DNA of 64,000 bases from Mycobacterium conspicuum. GTDB lineage: Bacteria; Actinomycetota; Actinomycetes; Mycobacteriales; Mycobacteriaceae. The notes beneath the pieces were generated by a model. The model did not search any database. It was not told the origin of the DNA and saw only the letters and a program-made list of their open reading frames with translations. This document shows positions 25,730 through 36,200 of the stretch, one piece after another. Numbering within the stretch: the stretch's first letter is position 1; every line of letters starts with the position of its first letter. The stretch is from assembly GCF_010730195.1 (NCBI RefSeq), contig NZ_AP022613.1:2356001-2420000 (forward strand), in the 5' to 3' direction. Made by a program: the position numbers and the translations under genes.

Positions 25730-27010
25730 ATGAAATTTGTCCTGGCCAGCTGGGGAAGTCGCGGCGACATCGAACCGAACCTCGCCGTCGGCCGCGAGTT
25801 GGCGCGCCGAGGGCACGAGGTGTGCATGGCGGTCCCGCCCGACCTGGTCGGCTTCACCAAGTCGGCCGGGGTCGCGGCGGTCGGCTTCGGCCCGGAGGCG
25901 CGGTCCATCCTGGACGCGCACCGCGAATTCTGGACGTGCTTCTTCAGCCGGCCCTGGCGCATCCGTGAGCTGACCAGGGCGCGGCTCGCGATCGCGGGGC
26001 CGCTGCTGCAGGGCTGGCAGGAGATGAGTACGACGCTGAGATCGCTGGCCGACGGCGCCGACCTCATCTTCACCGCCATCAATTTCGAGGACGCCGCCGC
26101 CAACGTCGCCGAGTACTACGACATTCCGTTGGCCACGCTGCATTACTTCCCCCTGCGCCCCAACGGCCAGACGCTGCGATTCTTGCCGGCGCCGGTGGCC
26201 CGCGCCGCGGTGACGGCGTTCTGGTGGGTGTCCTGGCGCGGCACAAAGAAGGCCGAGGACGCCCAGCGTCGTGAACTTGGTCTACCGCGGGCCAGGGGCT
26301 CGGCGCCGCGGCGGATCACCGAACGTGGATCGCTGGAGATCCAGGCCTACGACGAGGCGTGCTTTCCCGGCCTGGCCGCCGAGTGGGCCGAATATGAGCG
26401 GCGGCGGTCCCCCCAGCGACCTTTTGTCGGCACGCTGACGCTGGACGTGCAGACGGATGCCGACGAGGAGGTCGCCGCCTGGATCGCGGCGGGAACGCCA
26501 CCGATCTTCTTCGGGTTCGGCAGCATTCCGGTCGAATCTCCGGCCGACACGATCGCCATGATCGCCGCGGCCTGCGCGCAGTTGGGTGAGCGGGCGTTGG
26601 TGGGCGCCGCCGGCACCGACTACGGCGACGTCCCGCATTTCGACCACGTCAAGGTCGTGGGCACGATGAATTACGGCACCGTCTTCCCGGCCTGCCGCGC
26701 GGTCGTCCATCACGGCGGTTCGAGCACGACACCCATCGCCATGCGCGCGGGGGTCCCCCAACTGATCCTGTTTTGGGACCTGGTGCACGCGGTCTACGGG
26801 GCCGCGGTCAAACGGCTCAAGGTGGGCACCGCCCGGCGATTTTCCACCGCGAACGAGAAATCGCTGGTCGCGGATCTGCGCACCATTCTCGCGCCCGAGT
26901 ACGCCGCGCGTGCCCGTGAACTTGCCACCCAAATGACGGAACCCGCCAAAAGCGCCGCCACGGCCGCCGACCTGCTGGAAGATTTCGCTCGCTCGAACCG
27001 TGTTGGCTGA
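25730..27010 (+). CDS. Glycosyltransferase, GT1/UGT-like (RtfA/GtfA family), paralogue
   Basis: 426-residue GT-B glycosyltransferase, closely related to the one at 19545-20825: MKFVLASWGSRGDIEPNLAVGREL, FTAINFEDAAANVAEYYDIP, TPPIFFGFGSIPVES and VVHHGGSSTTPIAMRAGVP. The last segment differs from GGCGTTNAGLRAG in the paralogue, as does LFWDLVHAVYGAAVKRL against LWTLPDQGLWGARVKRL, so donor use probably differs. The start ATG directly abuts the stop of the methyltransferase gene (TGAATG). It lies 272 bases ahead of PKS1, and a fresh promoter lies in that gap. It likely adds a 6-deoxyhexose to the lipid or lipopeptide core. Confidence 0.92.
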   Translation: MKFVLASWGSRGDIEPNLAVGRELARRGHEVCMAVPPDLVGFTKSAGVAAVGFGPEARSILDAHREFWTCFFSRPWRIRELTRARLAIAGPLLQGWQEMSTTLRSLADGADLIFTAINFEDAAANVAEYYDIPLATLHYFPLRPNGQTLRFLPAPVARAAVTAFWWVSWRGTKKAEDAQRRELGLPRARGSAPRRITERGSLEIQAYDEACFPGLAAEWAEYERRRSPQRPFVGTLTLDVQTDADEEVAAWIAAGTPPIFFGFGSIPVESPADTIAMIAAACAQLGERALVGAAGTDYGDVPHFDHVKVVGTMNYGTVFPACRAVVHHGGSSTTPIAMRAGVPQLILFWDLVHAVYGAAVKRLKVGTARRFSTANEKSLVADLRTILAPEYAARARELATQMTEPAKSAATAADLLEDFARSNRVG

Positions 27011-27148
27011 GCCTCGCCGTGTCTTACCATGGCCCGGGGGGTTCGCGGCTACCCGGTAGGGAAGCGTCAAAAAGCAAAGCCAATCGGCGCAGGTCGCAGA
27101 AGAATTCGGGCTCACAGAACACTATGCGCGTACCAATTATCGAATCGC

Positions 27149-27177
27149 CTGACAGGCGTCTCACCAGGAAGTATGGT
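27149..27177 (+). promoter_or_regulatory. Sigma-A-like promoter ahead of PKS1
   Basis: CTGACA (27149-27154), 17-base spacer, TATGGT (27172-27177). The -10 and downstream bases match those ahead of mbtH (TATCGT at 58301). The other bases of the 27011-27148 gap show nothing recognisable. Confidence 0.55.
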
Positions 27178-27178
27178 T

Positions 27179-27192
27179 TGGAACTTGTTACA
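27179..27192 (+). promoter_or_regulatory. Candidate KstR-type operator (PKS1 promoter)
   Basis: TGGAACTTGTTACA fits TNNAACNNGTTNNA, the palindrome bound by the TetR-family lipid/cholesterol repressor KstR in mycobacteria. It begins two bases after the -10 and would cover the transcription start. The mbtH promoter carries a better copy at the same place. The identity of the regulator is inferred. Confidence 0.45.
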
Positions 27193-27223
27193 CCTATGTC
27201 GATTAGATGGTGGGGAGACCCGG

Positions 27224-27286
27224 TTGAGCATCAAACCGCTGGATGATGGCTGCAGTTTTTTCGTGGTGATGGGTGGCCGGAAATGA
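27224..27286 (+). pseudogene. Truncated mbtH-like ORF (20 codons) ahead of PKS1
   Basis: TTG start, reads MSIKPLDDGCSFFVVMGGRK, TGA at 27284-27286. It aligns with the start of the intact MbtH at 58352 (VSINPFDDDDGEFFVLIND): shared SI, P, DD, G and FFV. The preceding GGGGAGACCCGG ribosome site and the promoter also align. The rest of MbtH is gone. The stop overlaps the PKS1 ATG as ATGA, so it may now serve as a translational coupling leader. Confidence 0.6.
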
Positions 27287-30200
27287 CCGATCTCCAAAAT
27301 CAGGCCCTGCCTTCCACCGAGGCAGCCACCGAAACAATGGGTGAGAGTTTCGCGATCATCGGCTACGCGCTGCGCCTCCCGGGTGCCGCGAATGCCGACG
27401 AATTCTGGGATGTGCTGGCCGAAGGCCGCGATGCGATCTCGGAGGTGCCTTCAGACCGCTGGGACGTCGACGAGTTCTACGACCCGGACCCCGACGCGCC
27501 GGGGAAGATCGTCAGCCGCCGGGCGGGCTTCATCGATGACGCGACCGGCTTCGACGCGCCGTTCTTCGGGCTGTCCAACCGGGAGACGATGCTGATCGAC
27601 CCGCAGCATCGGCTGTTGCTGGAGACGGCCTGGCGGGCGGTGGAGCACTCGGGCACCGCGCCATCGGCCTTGGCGGGCACCCGCACGGGCGTGTTCATGG
27701 GCTTGGGCACCCACGACTACCTGGGACTGATCTCCGAACAACTGGACTACGACGAGATCCAGGCCTACGTGGCCATCGGCACGTCGGCCGCCGCGGGCGC
27801 GGGCCGGATCAGCTACGGGCTGGGCCTGCAGGGCCCCGCGGTCACCGTCGACACGGCCTGCAGCTCGTCGCTGGTCGCGGTGCACCAGGCGTGCCAGGCG
27901 CTGCGCTACGGCGAATGTGACCTGGCGCTGGTCGGCGGCGCGAACGTCCTGCTCAGCGCCAAGACGGCGATGACCTTCTCGCACGCGCACATGCTGGCTC
28001 CGGACGGCAAGTGCAAGACCTTCGACGCGGCCGCGGACGGCTACGTGCGCGGCGAGGGCGTCGGCGTCGTCATCGTGAAGCGGCTCGAGGACGCGATCCG
28101 CGACGGTGACCGAATTCGGGCCGTGATCCGGGGCAGCGCCGTCAACCAGGACGGCGCGTCGGGCGGTCTGACCGTGCCCAACGGGGTCGCCCAGCAACGC
28201 GTCATCGCCGACGCGCTGGCGCACGCCGGCGTCTCCGCCGCCGACGTCGGATACCTGGAGGCGCACGGCACCGGGACGTCGCTGGGTGACCCGATCGAAG
28301 TCCAGGCCGCCGCCGCGGCGCTGGGCAAGGGCCGCGCCGACGACCGGCCGCTGCTGATCGGATCCGTGAAGACAAACATCGGGCACCTGGAAGCGGCCGC
28401 GGGCATCGCGGGCCTGATCAAGGTCATCCTGTCCCTCGAGCACGAGGAACTGCCCAAGCACCTGCACTTCCAGAACCCGTCGCCGCACATCCCCTGGGAC
28501 CGCCTTCCGGTGCGGGTCGTGGACCAGGCCACCCCCTGGGCGCGCGACGGGCGGCCCCGCATCGCCGGGATCAGTTCGTTCGGGTTCTCCGGAACCAACT
28601 CGCACGTCATCATCGAGGAAGCACCGGTCGAGGTGGGCCAGGCCGCCGGCGCGCCGGCGCCCGCCGACGATCGGCGCTTTTCCGTGTTGCCGCTCTCGGC
28701 GCGCAGCCCCGAGGCGTTGGTGGCGCTCGCCGACGGCTACCGCAGCTGGTTGGCGGCGAACCCCGAAGCATCGCTGGCCGACGTGTGCTACACGGCCGGG
28801 GTGGGGCGCTCGCACCTCGAGCACCGGGCCGCGGTGGTGGTGAATTCGAGCGAGTCCGCCCGCGAATTCCTCGGCGCGCTGGCCGACGATCGCCCCGCGC
28901 CGGGATTGCTGCGGGGAGAATGCACCGACAAGCCGAAGACCGCGTGGTTGTTCACCGGTCAGGGCAGCCAGTACACCGGCATGGCCCGGGAGCTGTTCGA
29001 GACCGAGCCGGTGTTCGCCGAGACGTTGAACCGGTGCGCGGCCGCGGTGGCCGACGTGCTCGAAAAGCCGTTGCTGGACGTCATTTTCGACGCCGCCAAC
29101 GAAGACACCCTGCGGCAGACCGCCTATGCCCAGCCCGCCCTGTTCGCGGTGGGGATGGGCCTGGCCCGGTTGTGGCAGTCGTGGGGCTTCGAGCCCGACG
29201 TGCTGATCGGTCACAGCGTCGGCCAGTACACGGCGGCCTGCGTCGCGGGTGTGTTCAGCCTCGAGGACGGCATGCGGCTGATGGCCGAGCGCGGCCGGCT
29301 GTTCGGCAGCCTGCCCGCCGGCGGCCGGATGGCCGCGGTGTTCGCCGCCGCCGAGCGGGTGGAAAGCCTCACCGACGAGTTCCCGAGCCTGTCGGTGGCC
29401 GCCTACAACGGCGCCAACACCGTGCTGTCCGGGCCGGGGCAGGATTTGGAACAGGCGGTCGCCAAGCTGAGCGACGACGGCGTGCGTTGCGACTGGCTGG
29501 ACACCAGCCACGCCTTCCACTCGGCGCTGCTGGATCCGGTCCTCGACGAGTTCGAGGCCTTCGCGGATCGATTCGAGTTCCGTTCGCCGCAAAAGACGTT
29601 GGTGTGCAACCGCACCGGCGCGGCCCTGGGCAGAAGCGCGAAATTGGACGGCGGGTACTGGCGCCGCCACGCGCGGCAGCCGGTCGAGTTCGCCAAGAGC
29701 GTGCGCACCCTGTCGGATCTGCGGTGCACGATGCTGCTGGAGATCGGGCCGCAGCCGGTGCTCACCGCCGCGGCGATGCGGGCCTGGCCCGACCCGGCGA
29801 CCGCACCGCGGGCGATCGCGTCGTTGCGCAAGAACGTCGCCGACCACCGCCAGATCACCGAGGCCCTGGCCAACGCGTACGTCGCCGGCCACCGGCCCGA
29901 CTTCGGTGCGCTGCGGCAAGGAACGGCGCGCAAGGTCGATCTGCCCACCTATCCGTTCCAGCACCGTCAGTACTGGTTCCGTGAGGACCGGGTCGCCGAC
30001 GGCCGGCAACCCTCGAGCCGGGGCTCGGGTCAGGGCGAGGCCGTGCGCACCGACACCGTCCGGCTGCTCGAGGACGGACGGATCGAGGAGCTCGCCGCGC
30101 TGCTCGACGGCGCCAACGGCAATCAGTCGGCCGTCGATGTGCTGAAACAGCTTGCCGCACAACACAACCAGCAGCGTGGAGCGCAGTCCATCACGGACTC

Positions 30201-33200
30201 CCGCTACGAGATCCGCTGGGAGAAGGCGGCCGCTGCCAAGGCGGGCGAGAAGTCCGCCTGGATTCTCATCACCGACGACGCCCGGGCGGCTCAGCCCGTG
30301 GTCGACGCGCTCGCCGCGGGCGGGCACCGGCACCGCATCCTCGGGCTGCCGGTATCCGACGCCGACGAGAAGCAGCTGGAGGCCGCGCTGCGCGCCGCCG
30401 TCGACGACGAACCGACGACGCGCATTCTGCTGCTCGCGCCCATCGATTCGGACACCACGGCGTCGACGCAATCGCTGTTGCGGGTGCAACACCAGGTCCT
30501 GAGCGGAACGCGGCGACTCTTCTGCGCCGCGGCCGCCGCCGAACTGCGCACCCCCATCTGGCTGATAACCCGTGGCGCACAACGGGTTGCCGGTACCGAC
30601 ACGGTGTCCCCGGCGCAGTCCAGCCTGTGGGGATTCGGTCGCGCCGTCGCGCTGGAGCACCCGCGCCTGTGGGGCGGACTGGCGGACCTGCCCGCCTCCG
30701 GCGCCGACGCGTGGTCGCGACTGATCGATTTCGTGGTCGCGGCACCGGCCGGTGAGGACCAGATCGCGCTGCGCGACCAAGCCGTCTACGTTCCCCGGCT
30801 GACGCGACGCGCGGGCCAGCCGGTCGCCACCCCGCCGGAACTGCGTTCCGACGCAACATATTTGGTGACCGGCGGGCTGGGTGCGATCGGCCTGGAGGTG
30901 GCCGAGTATCTGGCCGCGCACGGCGCCAAGCAGCTGGTGCTGACCAGCCGGCGCGCACCCAGCGACGCCGCGCAGCAGCGCATCGACGCGATCCGCGAAA
31001 AGGACAGCTGCGACGTCCGGGTCATCACCGCCGACGTCGCCAACCCGCACGACGTCGCTCGCGTCTTGACGACGGTGCGGGCCGAACTGCCCCCACTGGC
31101 CGGCATCGTGCACGCCGCCGGCGAGATCAGCACCACCCCGCTGCGGGACCTGGACGACGCCGAAGTGAACCGGGTGTTCGCCGGGAAGGTCTGGGGGGCT
31201 TGGAATTTGAGCGAAGCCACCGCCGGTCTGAAGCTGGACTTCTTCGTCAGCACCTCCTCGATCGCCGGGGTATGGGGTGCCGGCGGCCAGACCGCCTACA
31301 GCGCGGCCAACGCCTTCCTCGACGGGTTGACGTGGCGGCTGCGTGAGCAGGGTGTGCCCGCGACCAGCGTCAACTTCGGGCCCTGGTTGAACGCGGGGAT
31401 GGCCGACGAGGCCGCCCGCGCCGAACTGGACAAGCGCGGCGTCCGGCCGTTGTCGCCCGCCGACGCGCTGGCGGGGATGGCCGAACTGATGGCCGCATCC
31501 GGCAAGGGCACCTCGCACGGCGTGGTGGCCCGCATCGACTGGGCCAGCTTCCTGCCGCTGTTCCAGGTGGCGGGCAAGCGGTCGTTCTTCGCGCAGTTGC
31601 AGCGTGAGGTGCCGGAGTCCGAATCGGCGCCGACGGCCTCGGGCAACACCCAACTGGTGGACCGGCTCTCCGTGGCCCCCGCCCAGCAGCGCAAGAAGCT
31701 CGTCGTGGACTACCTGCGCGATGTCGTCGCGGAGGTGACCCGCATCGATGCGTCCGAGATCCGCGACGAGGCCGGGTTCTTCGACGTCGGCATGGACTCG
31801 CTGATGGCCGTGGAACTGCGCCGCCGGGTCGAGCGGGCGGTCGGCAAGGAGCTGCCGTCGACCCTCGCGATGGACTACCCGCGCCTGGTCGACGTCGCGG
31901 ACTTCCTGCTCGGCGACGTCCTGAGCTTCGCCGCACCGGAGTCCAGCGCCCCCGCGCCGGTCGCCCCGGTCGCGGCGCCCGTGCGCAGTGACGAGCCGAT
32001 CGCCATCGTCGCGTTGGCCTGCCGTTTCCCGGGCGCGCCCGACGCCGAGGCGTACTGGGAGTTGCTGTCCGGCGCGGTCGATGCGATCCGGGAGATCCCC
32101 GAGGACCGCTTCGACGTCGACGAGTACTACGACCCGGACCCCGAGGCGCCGGGCAAGATCTACACGCGCTACGGCGGATACCTGGAGAGCATCGACGGTT
32201 TCGATCCGGAGTTCTTCAACATTTCCCCGCGCGAGGCCGTGTGGATGGATCCGCAGCAGCGGTTGATGCTGGAGATCGCGTGGGAGGGCCTGGAACGTGC
32301 CGGGTATGCGCCCGCGGCGTTGCGCGGCAGCCGAACCGGCGTGTTCGTCGGCGTGGCCGCCAACGAGTATTCGCAGCTGCTGCACGCGAACTCGGTCGAG
32401 ACGCTCGAGGCGCATTTCATCACCGGCAACGCGCTCAACGTGATCGCGGGCCGGGTGGCGTTCGCGCTCGGGCTGGAAGGCCCGGCCATGGCGGTGGACA
32501 CCGCGTGCAGCGCGTCGCTGGTGGCGGTCCACCAGGCCTGCCAGGCGTTGCACTCCGGTGACTGCGACATGGCGCTGGCCGGCGGCGTGAACGTGTTGGT
32601 GAGCCCGGCCTCCATCGTGGCCACCTCGCGCGCCCGGATGCTGTCCGCCGATGGCCGCTGCAAGACCTTCGACGCGGCCGCGAACGGCTACGCGCGCAGC
32701 GAGGGCTGCGGCATCCTGGTGCTCAAGCGGCTCAGCGATGCGCAGCGCGACGGCGACCAGGTCTGCGCGGTCATCCGGGGCACCGCGGTGAACCAGGACG
32801 GTGCGTCCAGTGGTTTGACGGTGCCGAACGGCGGTGCGCAGCAACGGCTTATCGCCACGGCGCTGGCGCGTGCCGGTCTGGTCGGCGGGGACGTCGACTA
32901 CCTCGAGGCGCACGGCACCGGCACCTCGCTGGGTGACCCGATCGAGGTTCAGGCCGCCGCGGCGGCCTACGGCATCGGCCGCGACCCGAACCGGCCGCTG
33001 CTGATCGGCTCGGCGAAGTCCAACATCGGCCACCTGGAATCGGCGGCCGGGATCGCCGGGCTGATCAAGGTCGTGTTGTCGCTGCAGCACGGGATGCTGC
33101 CGCAGAACCTGCACTTCGAAAACCCGTCGCCGAACATCCCGTGGGACTCGCTGCCGGTGCGGGTCGTGGACAAGGCGATCCCATGGCAGGCCAACGGTCG

Positions 33201-36200
33201 GCCGCGCCGCGCCGGGACGAGCTCCTTCGGGTTCTCCGGCACCAACGCGCACGTCCTGATCGAGGAAGCGCCGGCGCAATCCGGGGAAGCGGAGCCGGCC
33301 GCGACGCAGGACTCCGACGCGCCCGTCACCGTGCTGCCGCTGTCGGCGCGGGCACCCGAGGCGCTGGCCGCGCTGGCGCAGCGCTACGCGGACTGGCTGG
33401 AGGCGCACCCCGACGCCGACATCACCGATGTGGCCTTCACCGCCGGGGTGGGGCGTTCGCACTTCGAGCACCGCGCGGCGCTGGTCGTGGATTCGGTCGC
33501 CGAGGCCCGCCAGCTGCTGGCCGGACTGGCCGAGAACCAGGTGGGAAGGGGCGCGGTGCGTGGCGTGTGCGGCGACCCGCCCAAGACGGCGTGGTTGTTC
33601 ACCGGGCAGGGCAGCCAGTACCCGGGGATGGCGCGTGAATTGTTCGACACCGAGCCGGTTTTCGCCGAGACCGTGAAGCGTTGCGCGGAGGCGGTCGAGG
33701 GGATGCTGCCGCGGCCGTTGCTCGAGGTCATCCTCGAGGCCGACGGCGCGGCCGGCGAAGCCGACAAGACGGTGGCGCACACCTCGTTCGCGCAGCCGGC
33801 CCTGTTCGCCATCGAGATGGGCCTGGCCCGGTTGTGGCAGTCGTGGGGCATCGAGCCCGACGTGGTGCTGGGGCACAGCGTGGGCCAGTACGCGGCGGCC
33901 TGTGTGGCCGGAGTGTTCAGCCTCGAGGACGGGGCCCGGTTGATGGCCGAGCGCGGTCGGCTGTTCGGCAGCCTGCCCGCGGGCGGCCGGATGGTGGCGG
34001 TGTTCACCGACGCGCAGCGGGTGGAAAGCGCCGCCGAGGCGTTCCCGCGGATTTCGGTGGCCGCCTACAACGGCCCGAACACCGTGCTGTCGGGTCCGGG
34101 CGATGATCTGGAGCAGATCGTCGCCAAGCTCACCGGCGACGGAGTCCGCTGCACCTGGCTGGACACCAGTCACGCTTTCCATTCCGAGCTGTTGGAGCCG
34201 GTGCTCGACGAATTCGAGTCGTACGCAAAGGGATTCGAGTTCGCCGTGCCGACCCTTCCGCTGGTGTGCAACCGCACCGGCGCGGTCCTCACCGCGGAAA
34301 CCCCGCTGGACGCCCAGTATTGGCGGCGGCATTCCCGCCAGCCCGTGCAGTTCGCCGAAAGCGTGCAGACGGTGGCGAAGCTGGGCTGCACGGTGCTGAT
34401 GGAGATCGGCCCGCAACCGGTGCTGACCAATGCGGCGGCCCAGGCCTGGCCGGATTCCTCGGCCGCGCCGCAGGCGGTCGTGTGCCTGCGCAAGGGCACC
34501 GACGCGCGGCGTCAGATCGCCGAGGCGCTGGCCGCGGTCTACGTCGCCGGGCATCGGCCGAACTTCGCTGCGCTGCAACATCAGCCGCGCCGCAGGTTCG
34601 AACTGCCCACCTATCCGTTCCAGCGCCGTCGCTTCTGGCCCAAGAACGCCGACATCCGCGGCGTCGAGGGCCAGGGCGCCGGGATCTCCGGCGTCGCCGA
34701 CATCCTGGGTAGCGCCAAGGACCTCGCGTCCGGCGACATCGTCTACACCAGCCGGTTCTCCACCAAGACGCAGCCGTGGCTGTCGCATCACGTCATCTAC
34801 GGCACCGTCGTCGTTCCGGGTGCGACGTACGCGGCGATGGCCCTGGCCGCGGCCGGGGTACCGGGGCAGGTTCGCGAAGTCTTCTTCTACGAGCCGATCA
34901 TCCTGCCGGAGAAGGCTTCTCGCGAGGTGCAGCTGACCGTGCATCCGCTCGAAGACGGCAGCGGATCGACCTTCCAGATCCACAGCCGCCCGTACGGCGA
35001 GCGCGAGGCCGACTGGTCGCTGAACGCCGACGGCAAGATCGTCAGCAGCATGGACGACGCGCCGGCGCCGGTGTCGGACGAATCCATCGACTCGGCCTGC
35101 GAACGGTTGAGCCGGATGCGTCCGCAGCAGCTGTTCGACACCTTCCTCGACATGGAGCTGTCCTGGGGCCCCACCTGGTCCACCTCGCTGAAGTCACTGT
35201 GGACCGGTGACGGTGAGGCGGTCGGCGACGTCGCCATCGGCGACGAACTCGCCGAGCATCTGGGCAGCGAGCCGATCCATCCGGTGCTGCTCGACCTGTG
35301 CACCGGGGTGGCGTTCCCGGCCTTCCCGGCGGTGCTGGCGGCGACCGAGGAGGGCGGGCCGATGGCCGACCTGTTCCTGCCGCTGCGCTACGGGCGGGTC
35401 ATGCTGCCCGAGCGGATGCCGAAGCGCTTCTACTGCCGCGCGCGGTGGCAGACGGGCAGCGCCGAGAGCGAAACCCAGGTGTTCGACCTCGACTTCGTCG
35501 ATCGCGACGGTCATCACCTGGGCGGCATTCGCGATTTCGCGGTCAAGCGCGCGCCCCGGGAGGCGCTGTTGCGCGGGCTCGGTGGCGACGCCACCCGCAA
35601 CCTGTACACCATCGGCTGGCAGGCGGCGCCCCCGCCGGAGAACGCCGTCGCGAGCGACGGCACCTGGTTGATCGCCGGGTTCGATGAGCTGTCGGCCCAG
35701 CTGCCGGGCTCGGTCGTGGTGGACCCGGCCGCGGATCAGGAGGCGTGGACGCGGTTGTTCGCGCAGGCCGAGGACCGGGGTGCCCCGGTCTCCGGCATCG
35801 TCTGGCGCAGCGCGGGGCAACCCGCCGCCGAGGAGTCGAGCGCCGACTTGGCCGCTCGGCTGGAGGGCGAGATCGGCCAGCTGCTCACGGTCGTGCGGAC
35901 GCTGCAGGCGCAGCAGGACACGAAACTCGCCGGCGGGCTGTGGATCGTCACCGAGCGGGCCGTGGCAACCGAATCCGGTGAGCCGGTCGACCCGGCGCAG
36001 GCGGCGCTGTGGGGACTGGGACGCACCGCCATCACCGAACAACCGGCCCTGCGCTGCCGGCTGGTCGACTTCGACAAGTTCGATGACGCGGCGCCGTTGC
36101 TGGCGGGCCTGCTTGGCGCACCCGCTGACGAGCCGGAAATCGCTGTGCGACAAGGGAAGTGCTTGGCACCGCGGCTGCTGCCGTGGTCGCGCAGCGGCAA

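Noticed and set aside
27451..34983. A 2510-codon open frame on the minus strand under PKS1, and similar long antisense frames under PKS2/PKS3 and the NRPS
   Set aside because: No protein motifs; it mirrors the GC-rich third positions of the plus-strand PKS, which shows full domain signatures throughout.
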